DNA of 64,000 nucleotides from Undaria pinnatifida. Its lineage: Eukaryota; Sar; Phaeophyceae; Laminariales; Alariaceae. Under the pieces are notes generated by a model, which saw only the letters and a list, made by a program, of their open reading frames with translations, was not told the DNA's origin and ran no database searches. How positions within the stretch are numbered: position 1 is the first letter of the stretch; each line of letters begins with the position of its first letter. The translations under genes and the position numbers were made by a program. The stretch lies in NCBI GenBank assembly GCA_012845835.1, contig JABAKD010000013.1, positions 5,578,628-5,642,627 on the forward strand. Reading direction: 5' to 3'. Positions 1-11,557 of this stretch are shown one piece after another.

Positions 1-370
1 AAGTGTGAAGTACGAGTACACCACACTTTTTTTGTTTTGTGTTTCCTTAGAGTGTTTCAAGTCCAAACTCCGGGGCACACGCTGCGGTTTGTAGCAAGAC
101 GAGCAGGAGCGTACAGCAGTAGAAGGGGGGTTCCAGCAGGTGTTATGTGCACGTACAGTATGTTACCCGGATGCGGGTACACACTGGTGGTGGTTCTCTT
201 CGCGATGCTTGATACGTTTCACCTAAGTTTTAATGTCTATCCCGCACTACCGCTGCTGTATTCGTACTACTGGTCCCGCGGCAATCATGCTGTACTGCTA
301 TATTCAGCAGCCACATATGACGCTATCTAGTTTTGATCGCAATGGCAACGCTACTTTCATTCCCAGTATA
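1..370. other. No recognised feature
   Basis: Short overlapping open frames are present, but none has a recognisable domain, signal peptide or splice structure. I see nothing to annotate before the palindrome cluster that follows. Confidence 0.5.
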
Positions 371-380
371 TGGGCTTTTA

Positions 381-515
381 CCCGGTTTAGCGGTTGTAAA
401 CCGCTAAATTGGGACCCAGAATAGCGGTTATTAACCGCTAAACCGGTTTACCGGGCGGTCCCGGTTTAGCGGTTATTTCGCCCTTCGGCACTAGGGACCG
501 CTAAACCGGGACCCC
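381..515. repeat. Palindrome cluster built on GGTTTAGCGGTT / AACCGCTAAACC
   Basis: At least six direct or inverted copies of a 10-12 base motif occur in about 135 bases. The forward form lies near 384 and 463, a truncated forward form near 422, and the inverted form near 399, 433 and 498. The pair at 386-408 forms a hairpin with 10-base arms and a tiny loop, and GGGACCC blocks recur near 411 and 509. The segment could fold back on itself. It resembles in style the larger palindrome arrays further right, though the core sequence differs. No coding role is evident. Confidence 0.75.
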
Positions 516-709
516 TACTGTATATAGTCTATCTTTCATCCTTTTCCTATTTTCATACGTATACCAGATGGTTACGTCGCGGAGTCCGTAATCAGCGTAA
601 ATGTCCCCTGCCCCCTGACGACATTTGCTATTATAGTGTCGAGTCACGGGGTGAGCACTTCTAACGCTCGTCAACTCGGGTGGAATCAGCTTGCTCACGT
701 TGTGCTGCT

Positions 710-835
710 GCTGGATTGCAAATACATCTGAGTAAAAATTGCACAAGACGTCTTACTTGGTGTATAAAAAAACGTGAAAGTGTGGCGAGCTTACGTTTAT
801 TTCCCCCCACTTGCGGGGAGCACAGATTAAAGAGT
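710..835 (+). repeat. Dispersed repeat V, copy 1
   Basis: This segment aligns by eye with 15981-16105. Shared blocks include CTGGATTGCAAAT, GTGTATAAAAA, a GAAGTGTGG-like block and GAGCTTA followed by a TTTTCCCC stretch, in the same order and orientation. No terminal repeats or coding potential were seen, so the element class is unknown. Confidence 0.6.
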
Positions 836-1018
836 TCAAGTCTAATACGTAGCGAATGGCCTCATGGCGCGTTAGAAAAGAGCCCCCATGACCCTCTTCC
901 TGTTCAACGCTGGAGAGGCCACCATAACAGTGTTTTAAAGTATTTTTTGAGTTTACAAGGAGTTGGGGTCCCCCAGTATGTCGACGGCGTGCCAGGGCAA
1001 GGTGACTGCCTTATGTGT

Positions 1019-1020
1019 AG

Positions 1021-1052
<32 letters not shown>

Positions 1053-1111
1053 ATTGTTTTTGTTGCTGTTGTTGCTATCACATTCACTCGCATTGTTGTT
1101 GTTGTTGTTGT
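1019..1111. repeat. (TTG)n microsatellite, interrupted
   Basis: Two TTG/GTT runs (about 1019-1052 and 1094-1111) are separated by a degenerate stretch. A TCACATTCACTCGCA block between them resembles the start of the adjacent foldback arm, so the microsatellite looks partly duplicated together with the element end. Confidence 0.85.
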
Positions 1112-2058
1112 TGTTCTCACATTAACTCGCATAATCAAGTCCGTGGTCACAGGACAGGCTCCAGTCACTCTGGAGCTGAGGAATACCCCAGGGAAAAACA
1201 CATAATCAATGGTCACAGGACAGGCTCCAGTCACTCTGGAGTGGAAGGAGACCCCAGGGAAAAAACGCATTTAAACCGAAAGTGGTACTGTACATTATAG
1301 CTGAATCTATTTATTCCTCTGCCAGAAAAATATATAAAAAGTGCAATCGGGGGTCAACCTACGACGTGCCAGGCCCATACGGGTACATGTATTACACGTC
1401 TCACAACTCTGAAAACTCACTGAAAACCGACTACATCGCACATGCCACACAGAAAGGACAACCACGTATATTTCCTCTGTTAGCCCAATGCCATCCTTAG
1501 CCAGTTCCTAGGGTCTGCTAGTAGTATGACATTTTTCTTTCTTCTCTTTTTCTATTTCTTTCTTCCTTTTTTCTCTTCTTCTTTCCTTGCTTTCTTGTCT
1601 TGTCTTTTCCTGCTTTTCTTGTCTTTTTCTTCTCTTTGCTTGCCTTTTTCGTCTTGTGTCATTTTTCTCCTCTTTTCTTTCCTTTCCTTTATCTTCTTTT
1701 CTTTTCTTTGTTTCTTTTTCTCCAATTGACTTGTGCCTGTCGTGCGTATGCGTAGTGGTAGATACTACGTGTAATATATACGTGGTAGTCCTACTTCGGT
1801 GGCAATCGGAACATTTGGTTTCTCCAGGCGTGAGTAGTGAGACGTACGCACCGGCCTGGACCCGGCACATCGTAGACTGACTCCAGATTTCACTTTTATA
1901 TGTTTCTGGTGGAGGCATGAATTGCGTCAGCTGTGATATATGCGTGTACCACCTTGGGTTATGTGTGTTTTTCCCTGGGGTATTCCTCAGCTCCAGAGTG
2001 ACTGGAGCCTGTCCTGTGACCACGGACTTGATTATGCGAGTTTATGTGAGAACAACAA
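1112..2058. mobile_element. Foldback-type non-autonomous element with long inverted arms
   Basis: The outer about 92 bases (1112-1203) are almost perfectly inverted at 1962-2058; both read TGTTCTCACAT, then CTCGCATAATCAAGTCCGTG, then GGTCACAGGACAGGCTCCAG. A second, partial direct copy of the inner part follows at 1211-1270. Weaker inverted similarity continues inward to about 1420 on the left and about 1830 on the right, so each arm is roughly 230-300 bases. The loop is filled by a polypyrimidine tract. No transposase is encoded. The minus-strand open frame across the right arm is low-complexity and lysine/arginine-rich, and is not treated as a gene. Long arms with internal repetition fit a foldback or MITE-like DNA element; the superfamily is unknown. 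Confidence 0.75.
1528..1728 (+). repeat. Polypyrimidine (CT-rich) tract
   Basis: About 200 bases are nearly all T and C on the plus strand (TTTCTTTT-like) with few purines. Such a homopurine/homopyrimidine tract could adopt triplex DNA. It lies in the loop of the foldback element and creates spurious open frames in several registers. Confidence 0.85.
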
Positions 2059-5040
2059 CATGTATACTTAACGTTTTTAAGCACCTATCACTACGCATAC
2101 GCGCGACAGACTTAATAAGTCAATTGGACAAGAAAAGACGTAAATATAAAGAAAGCCTTAAAATATGCAGATATGTCTGGTTTTCATTCAAAAACGTCAT
2201 GCCAAGCAAGTCATGCCCCGAAACGAAGAAACCTCACACATCACAGCAACACGACGCGCCTAAAAGCGGTTTTACGGAGTGCTACAGCAGCGGTACTACT
2301 GCTGTTGTGCTTCTGCCGTCGCGATCTTAGTATTGTTTTCTTTTGTTTGGTGAGGGTATAATGTGAGACGTTTTGGTCGAATTAGGAACGATGCCACACG
2401 TGTCTGGGATTGAAAGATTGAGGGCCCTCACCAATCTTGGGTACTCACCCATCTGAAAATATATCTGCCATATTGAAACCAATACCAACGGTTATTCAAT
2501 GGTTGCGTGTGTGCTTTCAGATATAATGCCCATATAGTCTAGTGATGAGAACAACAACAACAATTAATGGTGATATATTTGTGGTAGTACACACTCGAAC
2601 TCCTTGGATTTTTGGCAAGCTCTAAAACGCGGTGTATTGGAATATGTAGAACGCGACAACGCCTTGGTGTCACCGCCGTGTCAACGGACGAAGACAGGAC
2701 CGAGTACATGGTCTTGCCCCCAGTACCTGTTCATAGTACCGCGATGCACTTTATTTTACTGTATCCAGTATCAGCTGCCAAAATTTCACAGCTCCGCTAT
2801 TATACTACACATGACCACCGGTACATACCAGGTAAGAGACGCAAGTTGTCTGTTCCCCTTTGGTCTTTTGAACCTTGGTCGGGGGCAAACTTGCTACAAT
2901 TTTGTGTGAGGCTAATTTAGCATATCCCCAACCGGGAGCTACACGCCACAATGATGCTACTGCAGCTGTACCCGCGTCGATTGTTTACCGACATGTGTTC
3001 AAAGAAAAATGCCTCGCCGAACGAGAAGGCCAAAACTTTTCTCCCAACATTTTGGTGCCCACCAGGTACCAGGTACGTGTTAGCCGGGAATGTAAAATTC
3101 AAACTATTTAACGTGTTCCTTACCGCCATCGCCCACAGGATCAAACCCTGTGTGCCGCGCCAAACGACAGGCGAGTGGGAGACGCGGGGCCAGCTAAACA
3201 AAATTAACAGACACCATCATGAATTGCCACACTACCTACGCACAGGTACCAAAGCTGCAACATTTCAGGCAGTGTACAAGCAGGGCGCTAGCAGCAGTGG
3301 TGTAGTCTAGTAGCACAGCTGCATCATCAGATAACATCAGCAATCCCGTAGAGATTGTGGCGTCAGCAGTTTGAATTTGGCATGGTCTACGAGCCCGTAC
3401 CACGTAGTCCGCGCAGGACAATATGCACAACAACGGTCCGGCTCATAGTTTTGAAGTACGACGAATTGCATGACGGGATGACTAAGTTCATCATCACCAG
3501 TGCAGTTCGCACAAATATTGTTCAGAAAACGTGCTATATAAAATCAAGTGAAAGACAGCTGGTCAATGGTCGAAATCAGCTTATTTTCACCAAACCATGA
3601 ATATCTCGCACAATTTCTGTTTGCTTGAAAATAGAAAGCCAGTAGACCTAGAGATATGCGAGTGGAAGCTTTTTCCGCCTTTTTTTTCATCCTCTGGGTG
3701 GCTAGTCTATAGCTTTTACCCCTTTACAACTGGAAACCCGTTTTAGGGGACAAAATTACTTGGATTTTGTATGTGGAGGGGTTCAGGGGCTCTAAATGGG
3801 TTACGTACTCTTGCGTTCTTGTCTCAAATCCGTTGTTTGACCTGTCTTGGCCATTTTCGTCTTTACGAACGGATTACGAGAGCGCTTGACGCCCCGCGAA
3901 ATCTATGTTAATCCGCCGTAAAAAGCTGTTATAAATAAGAGTACCTCGAATGCAAAATAAATTCCATTTTTTTGTTTTTTTCATGTGACGAGCGAAATAA
4001 CACCCGGGGAAAAAGCCAATGCCAGCATCTTTCTGCGCTTGGTGAGGAGTGTTTTAGCGGTATTTTCAACTGTTCGATCAGAGCTTTTCACCCTGAATAA
4101 AACAGACCTTGGTGCTGGGAAGTACTTGGGTTTTGTTTTCTGCATGGACCATACACTTTTCCATTCGAATGTTGTGGTTGTGTACGGCTACGGCTCCTAT
4201 GAAGGCATCCATGCGTCTGTCGAACTAATTGAATAATGTAGCGATGTAAACTCAACGAGGGAGGCGTTTTGTTCGCATAATTATGGGTCTCGATCATGTT
4301 GTGATACTTTGGACGGTAGTTCAACGACGTTTTCCCAATGATGCTATATGGGCGCACGGCATGCCTTATCATTTTTTTGGCAGTGTTGCTTAATTGTTTC
4401 AGGCCGTGTCGCGTATGCTATAGGCAAGAAATCCTCGGTTGTCCAGCTTGAATTATTTTGCCCCAATGCCGGGAGTGTGCGGTTCTAAAAGGGCTAAGAG
4501 AGAAAACACGTCGAAAACATATGACCATTTACAGCGTGGGCTTCATGAAGCAGCCCGAACTAACGGTGTAGGATGTGTGTCCGAACTGAGAGGAAGGATA
4601 CGTAGCTCGCACGCGTAGCCCAATGGTGCTTGGAGTGCTCCATCTTCTTTCCAGTTACGTGATAATATCTGACTCGAAGTTTGTTTGGTCGACACATAAA
4701 TGGGTCACAAGAGCGTTGACTAAATGTAGATGCGCTGTTTTGATCAAATACGGGTCGAGAGCAAAAGTGTACCGGATTTGCCTGTCCTCCCCGGCATCTT
4801 TCATTCACGCATTAACAACGTAGCCCCGGGGACATACAACGGAGTTAGTACAAACTGTTGGACAGGCTCTGTTGACCTGGCGCCAAACATCGACCGTAGA
4901 AGTGGACTCGACCACGGTATCCTACCTTCGAACCTTTAGCGGTAGCCGAATCACACGATGCAAGTGCCGACGGCAACAGACGGCCACGGTGTACATACAT
5001 ACCTAGACAGCTAATATTGGAGTCAGAACGTCGCACAACG
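2059..5040. other. Non-coding or unrecognised stretch
   Basis: Several open frames of 60-120 codons occur on both strands (for example near 2604-2920 and 2951-3310), overlapping in different registers. None has a recognisable domain, signal peptide or consistent exon borders. I cannot support a gene here. Confidence 0.4.
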
Positions 5041-5512
5041 TGTACTGAACGGTACTGCGAAAACAGTGGCATCGTTGTTGAAACGACACATTTATGGTAT
5101 TAAAAGCCCCAATGATGGTTGCCGACAGCAGCATACATGACCACTTTCGGAATCAGGATGTCCTACGGCAACAAAGTACTGACCGTAATCCGAAAACAGT
5201 TGCAACGTTTTTGGAACGACGCGTCCTTACCCAAACCCATGAACATTTGAATATCGGCAGCTTAGCATCGCCGCTACTTGACGCAAACAACGCACGCTGT
5301 GCGGTAACTGCTTACTGCCGTGCACAGCACGGTGGGGTAATGCTCACCTGTGAGCCGTTGGTGATGCACATGTTGCCCCCAGCCTGTGGTTGTTCGACAG
5401 ACTGCAACGCAACATCGCGTTTACTGTACACCAACGACACAAAATGCACGGCAGGTGTACACAAGTATAAGGCAACGAGAACCTGTGGACCGCTGGCAGT
5501 ACACGTGTTTTA
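5041..5512 (+). repeat. Degenerate tandem repeat, period about 134 bases
   Basis: Two pairs of similar blocks share nearly the same offset. GTACTGAAC...GAAAACAGTGGC at 5042 resembles GTACTGACC...GAAAACAGTTGC at 5176. ACCTGTGAGCCG at 5346 resembles ACCTGTGGACCG at 5481. Divergence is high. The open frame at 5094-5543 spans these copies and is not otherwise recognisable, so it may be a repeat artefact. Confidence 0.35.
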
Positions 5513-5543
5513 CTTTGTATCCAAACCTTGTCTAGAGCCTTAG

Positions 5544-6290
5544 AGTTCTGGTTGGAGACCGGAGACATTATCTTACCCGTCGGAATTCTGCCTATCACGT
5601 GTGTTCTACATCGTGGCCTCATCGTGTGCGACAGCTGCCTATGCATGCTTATGTGTGAAATATTAATAGCATTTTTTCAAACGAGTATCTATGTCACGGC
5701 GACAACCCACGTCTGCGGTACGCTCATCCGACGGTAGCGCGGTTTCACGACGCTCAATAGTCTGATAATGGCGAACCACTCGACCATACGCGTTATAGTC
5801 GCAATGGTTACTCAGCTCCTTAATGACGTCTGCATTCACTTGTCTATTTACTGTGTACTCTGTACGGTGCAATGGTGAATTAAATAATACCCAGAGGCCT
5901 ATATTCCGCGGGATTTATCCACTGGAATTTATGGCGTCTCCTCGGTAAAAACTGAACTATCATCAGAACCCTTTAACAGTTACACCCGCGCGTGAGTGGG
6001 TGGCCGGCTTCTTGTCTTGTCGTTTATCTTCCATCATTTTCTTTCGTCATCACCTTGTAAGAGGTTTTGCCCTAAGCCCCCTTCCGGACAATCAGTGATC
6101 ACACGTGTCCTCCCTTCTCCCCCGTGGTACGTGAGTGCCTTTTATCGCCCAACAAGGGTTCAGCATTCCCAGTTTTCAACTTTTTGTGCTCGTCTATTTC
6201 CATTGTGTTTGCTACTCCACGCTCTCACACTGTCCTCTACGTGTGATCAACTTCTTGCGCAAGAAATGATGGCTACGAGCACGAACATGC
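5544..6290. other. Unrecognised stretch
   Basis: No domain, RNA or repeat structure was recognised on either strand. The open frames are short and mutually overlapping. Confidence 0.4.
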
Positions 6291-6357
6291 ACTCTGCAGG
6301 ATTCGAACCCGCATCATTGACTATATAGTGGGGACGATATTCACCTACTACTCCACA
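6290..6357 (-). ncRNA. tRNA-like sequence (SINE head or tRNA pseudogene)
   Basis: On the minus strand a TGGAGTAGTAGG block (6344-6355) matches the Pol III A box with one mismatch. A GGTTCGAATCC B box (6299-6309) lies 34 bases downstream, as in a tRNA. The B box sits in a plausible T arm (GCGGG, loop, CCTGC). The acceptor arms do not pair and no clean anticodon arm forms, so this is not a functional tRNA. A tRNA-derived SINE or a degraded tRNA gene are the likely readings. Confidence 0.35.
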
Positions 6358-6884
6358 TGGGACGCCTGCTAATGGACGTGCACAATTTATGCAAGCCTCC
6401 TACTGTTCATGGCCGTTGCTATTCTTCGAAGCGTACGATAACGATGTTTAGAAGACCCCCCGTGAAGTTGGCTGATGAAGTGTTCGGACACTGCTGCTTC
6501 GTCCTTACCAGTGATGCCAGCACGACACGATATGCAGCTGGTGGAATTCACGAAAGGCGTACATGATTGTCGACATGTTGCTTATAGGCCTAGAATTGCG
6601 AGCAAAACGCTGCCCCTGACGACCTGCATGCCAACGTCAAAAATCAATATTTTTTTTCGTCAGGGCTCCATTTTCTCTCGTCCAACCGCCTACAGGTCAC
6701 GGGTTTCTTCCCATGGCATGTCAATGTACGAGTATCTGTTTTTAACCCTTCTCGCTGTAAAATCCATCACAGTAATGTAACGCTTGGAGCCACACCCACC
6801 CTCTCCATTTTCATGCTCAGATTGGGTCTTCGAGCAGAACACCTGGCCTCAACCCAAGCGGAAATAATCTTCCTGCAAGGCGTC
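6358..6884 (+). promoter_or_regulatory. Upstream region of the epimerase gene
   Basis: This is the 5' flank of the epimerase gene, between a tRNA-like remnant and the start codon. I see no convincing TATA box or initiator, and the transcription start cannot be placed from sequence alone. Confidence 0.25.
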
Positions 6885-9800
6885 ATGATGAGGCCGGTCC
6901 TTCAAACAGCTGCGTTTCTAAGCGTGTTAGCTCAGCTTACCACGGCGAAAGACACGAGTTCCCCGAACAAGGCCATCTCCAAGCCAAGCTGCGACAAGAG
7001 CATCGAGGTTTCGGTTCGATACGCTGGTTCGTCTGACCGGATGTACATCGAGTCGGCCAACGGCCGGACCCGCGGCGGCTGCATCACTTTGAAACAAATA
7101 TGGGAAAGCAGGGAAGGCGAAGGGCCCCTGTACGCCGTCGACAAGAACGGTGATATCAGTGACACGGTGACGAGGAGGTGGTTGCTCACCGACGATCTGT
7201 ACGTGCAAGACGGCATCACGTTGAAGGTAAGCGGGGGAAACGAAGGATGCGTCTCCCAATTTGAAATACTTCTAGTTTCGGCTGGTTTTTGTTCGAGTCC
7301 ACGCGTTTGTTGGCGTCTGTGAATATCAACATAGCGGATGGGTAAACATGCTTATAGCCGGGGTGGTGAAATGTCCCCGTTGCGGCCCTTAATGCAGCGT
7401 CGAGCGCCACAATGTTGCCTCCCGTGATTATGGAAACGAGTACATCTATATATGTTTATGAAATATACTTTTACTATTTCACCCCTACGTGGTACAGTAC
7501 TACTGGAACTGTACAATACGCATAGGTATTCAGTGCGCTGTACTCGCGCTTGCGTATTTTAGTATGTGTCCCTGTGTCCTATATACACTTGCTGCTATAA
7601 ATTTACCTCGTCGAGATGAGAGGAAACTAACTCTCCTTCGCCATTCGATTGTGAACGATGTTGATGACTCGCGACAAGCCGGACCCTTATTTATCAGTGC
7701 CGATAAAACGAGCACTGGAAGTCTTGGTATCGCATCCCCTGAGCGCAACGAACAACTCACCCTTATCGCGCGTGTTATCTCCCACGCCGTTGTAATTAAT
7801 GTTCAGGTGCATGGTAAATCGGGCGGCGGTGATTCCGACGAGCTACGCCTGCTCAGTACGAAGAACAAATACATCAACCTACGCGCTCACGGCGGAAGTC
7901 TGGATTTTGTTCACACCAAGGTGACTTATTGCTCCTTACGAATAACACATCCCTTGATTCTCACTGCCGTACATCATTGTGAAGTGACGGGAGGTGGTCT
8001 TGTTTGTGTTGTAGCACACGTTGAAATGATTTGCCCGTGCCGTATGTTGAGCCGGGTTGCGAGCATTTGGCGGTTCAAAGGAGGACCCAGGAAAGCTGAG
8101 TAACATAGACGAGGTGACTTGTGAATCGTTCGCGGTTCATCTCCCAAACTCGAAAGTCACAAGCATTTTGTGGAGGCGTGATGAGTACCGAAATTCAGAA
8201 CTGGTGGTTGCTCTCGACTTCGAGTTCGAACGAGTGCGTTTAAAAGTGGCGGACCTGTTTTTAAAAGATTTGTAACTGTTGTGCACCTGGCACACCACCA
8301 AATCCGTAGAAAAAGACTTTTCGTTGAACATGTGTGTCGTCAAACACCACGCGAATACGGTGCAGCTGTCCCGTTGGTCGTTTTCAAACAGATATTCCCG
8401 TCACCTCCTCAACATGACCGGAAGTTCGAAGGCACATGCCGCCATTTTGCACCGAGATTTCCGCGGTGCTGACCCATTATCGTTGGGTGCACTAGTCTGC
8501 CAACCCCCATACCTCTGGATTCCGTAGATCGGCTACGTGTCGAGACGATATTGTGTTCACCTCTTCGTGTGCGTCCTCGTATTTACCCTCGCGCCTTGCG
8601 CCCTATATCAGGTGTGGGCCTGGGATACCGACCGAAACTACTACGACAAGGACGAGTCCGACGGTCGGTCTTACATCAGTGCTATCTCGGAGGTGATCAC
8701 CGACAGCAAGCAGGGGTGCTCTGGTAAGGCCAAGAACGACATGGGAGAGGCAAGGATGGACATCGTCGACAGCGAAATGGCATACCTCGGCTTCCAAGAC
8801 AGCGAGAGCTACGGTCTCACGTGGAAGGTAGGGGAAGCGTCAGCTGCGCTGAGGTTGTAGTAATTGGCGGCAAAGGACGTATGAATGAATACAACACGAA
8901 TCCATGCACCGTGTTGTTGAAATCTCGTGGAACGTTACCGTTGGTCCATAACAAAATATCTTGCGCCGATCTTTCGGGACTTTTTTCGCCTGACGAAACG
9001 AATTTATAACATGACCTATCTTCTTCAAGGCCCTGAAGATTCCACTTTTCTGATCGACCCAACTCATTCAACGTCTGAACCCATCAACCATCTGCCAGGT
9101 CCGTGGGTACTGCTCGGACAAGAGGAACCCCGAAATTTTCGACGACGTCAACGTCTATGGCAACATCTACGACTCGGAAATTCACCACAACAACTTCGGG
9201 GTATACACGTACGGCCATCATCGGGGAGACTGGAGGAGGAACAGGGTCCACGACAACTCAGGTTACGGCTTTGACCCGCACGACGACAGCGACTACTTGA
9301 CCATCCACGACAACAAGGTCTTCAACAACGAGTGGCACGGCATCATCGCTTCCGAGCGCTGCAACGGGGTGTCTATCCAGGTACGATGTGTGTGACATGC
9401 TGCTCTTCCCACGGAAGTCGTTCGGCAGTAGTCAGCCAGAGCATTTAACGAGTTTAATTTGTCGTGTTGGTAGAGTTGGCGCTGCATCAACATTGATCTT
9501 TCACATCCACGATCGACTTCTCCTGTGGAACACCAGCCGGGGCCATCCCACGTTACGGGTTGCACGTTCCGAGCCAAAAAACATTACACCTGTCCGGTTG
9601 AGCTCCTCCAGTTAGAAAATGCCCGTCAGGCGATTTTTTTTTCCGAGCATATTTTGTTTTAGGACTAGGGCGTAGAACCTTGGTGGGGTTGCGCGAACGA
9701 ATGCTTTTCGAAGTTATGTTTCGTCGGGTGATGTTGATGATGTTGACCTCTTGCTAGGAGCCTAGGAAAGTTTAGAATCTGCTGCACCCCTACCGTGAAA

Positions 9801-11557
9801 TGGCTCAACGAGGATTCAAACTAGCTGGCAGTGCCAACGATGCCGTCTCCTGCCACCTTCTAGAGCGGCTATAAAACTGCCCATGGCCTACCAGATCTAA
9901 CTGGCTCCTCTCACTTCCTTGTCGCATGCTTGCCGAACCCATCAATTTGTTTGGATGGTGCCAACGCCCAGGGAAACGAGGTGTACGACGGTTCCAGCAA
10001 TTCTGCCGGCATATTCCTTCACCGGAGCAGCAACGACGCCATCGTCAGAGGTAAGAAGACGACTAGTTAGGGACGTATACTTTTTATGTTGTTGCCACAA
10101 CACAGGCCAACTTGCAGCCTGTCTTCCAGCGCTTGTCGTTCGACGTAAGCGCATGCTTTGTATATTGTTGCCACGGCATAGCACAAAATACAAGGTGGAG
10201 TATACCAGTCCTTATCGCGCGAGTTTGAGCTTGTTTCCTCGCTGAACAAGAATGTGAGCGTCTGGGCGGTCAGCGGTTTTGCTCGTGTCGTTGTCGCACG
10301 TTCACTCGGGAAGCGCATGTTGCCTGACAGCTCGACCGACCACCACAGGAATGCCCACATGCCTATAATGCAGAGCTTGTGCCAACTGTGAACACGTTCC
10401 GACACGTTCCAACTGTACATTTTTTCCCTTCGTCTTACTGGTCCTAACATCGCGTCCACTCTAGACAACTACGTCCACGACAACGGTGACGCCGGAATAG
10501 CGTTGCTGGAGGTTTCCGATTGCGAAATTTCCCACAACTACGTCAAGGACAACCGGTACGGCATGAGACTTTCCGTGGGGTGCTGCGACAACTTTATCTA
10601 CGACAACGATTTTGTCGACAACTACAAGTAAGAACCGCTGTGATGCGACCTACGATAGGGGTGGCACGTTTAGTCTAACAGTTGTTTGTGATGGGCGGGG
10701 CTCTGCGACAAAGGATCGTCGGAACACCATTTTGTTTTGAATTGGTGTACTTATTCTGCCGAAGCCACGGGTCTTTTAATCGTCTTGCGATTTTGTACTT
10801 TATCGAAGCAACTGTATGGGTGAGGTATAGGTACCCTGAACCGAGGAGCCTCAGAAGAGTCTCAAGTATGCCCATAAAACTGTAGGTATGGTCCTGTTGT
10901 CTGTAAAGATTTCAACTAGAATCCTCGACGACACCTTTATTCTTCCCACTGCTTGTCTTCTCTGATGAGTAACGTAACTACGCGTATGGTTTACAGAATG
11001 ACGTTTCTCAAAGTTACATGGAAGCGTTAGGACGGCATAGACGTGCCGTACATGCTTGGCTTGTCATACCAAAAATATATTTCCTATTTTCCCCGTCTTC
11101 CCAAAACGTCGGTTCCGCACCTCGTAGTTCAGTCGTGCTATGAATGTGCATCCGCAATTGTAGATACATATCGAGTCGTAAACGGAGCTAACATGCGTGC
11201 AAATAATTTTTTTCGTCGAACGGCCGTTCGTGGTAAACGTTACTCGTGCTCAGACACAACGTATTGACCTACATCGGGGCCGATAAGCCTGTAGCGACGA
11301 ACACCGGAGGCCGTTCTCAGAACAACATATTCAAGGAAAACAAGTTTAGCGGAGATGGTGAGAGCATGAAGATCAAAGAGACCGACGGTTTCCAGTTTCT
11401 CAACAACAACTTCAAATCCGCCGACAAGATCCGCTTCTATGACTCCACGGAAACCATCATGAAGGGAAACACCGGCCTCAAGAGCACCGAGGTCAAGGTT
11501 ACACACTCTTCTTGTTTCGACGAGAAGTGCGACGATGGCTTCGACCCTATGTGCTAA
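6885..11557 (+). CDS. Mannuronan C-5 epimerase (alginate epimerase), seven exons
   Basis: Exons are 6885-7226, 7807-7920, 8612-8827, 9099-9380, 9972-10050, 10465-10627 and 11254-11557. All introns start GT and end AG; the joined frame is 1500 bases (499 residues plus TAA) with no stop. Residues 1-21 (MMRPVLQTAAFLSVLAQLTTA) look like a signal peptide, which favours the 6885 start over the in-frame ATG at 6813; 6888 is also possible. Residues about 115-400 carry the Asn/Asp/His/Gly-rich turns of a right-handed beta-helix (YGNIYDSEIHHNNFGVYTYG is one stretch). YGFDPHDDSDYL at about 280-291 contains the Y-x-x-D-x-H active-site pattern known from bacterial AlgE epimerases. Members convert beta-D-mannuronate to alpha-L-guluronate within polymeric alginate, here probably in the secretory pathway or wall. 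The overall sequence resembles the expanded epimerase family of brown algae. Nothing suggests decay; expression is untested. Confidence 0.9.
9785..9900 (-). repeat. tRNA-like or SINE-like fragment in intron 4
   Basis: On the minus strand a B-box-like AGTTTGAATCC follows an AGAAGGTGGCAGG block at roughly tRNA-like spacing. The arms do not fold into a cloverleaf. It may belong to the same Pol III-derived class as the sequence at 6.3 kb, but the evidence is thin. Confidence 0.2.

Noticed and set aside
2604-2920. Pair of about 100-codon overlapping plus-strand frames
   Set aside because: Two registers open over the same bases and neither is recognisable.
7489-8103. 204-codon open frame as a separate gene
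   Set aside because: Only the part at 7807-7920 is coding; it is exon 2 of the epimerase gene and the rest is intron.
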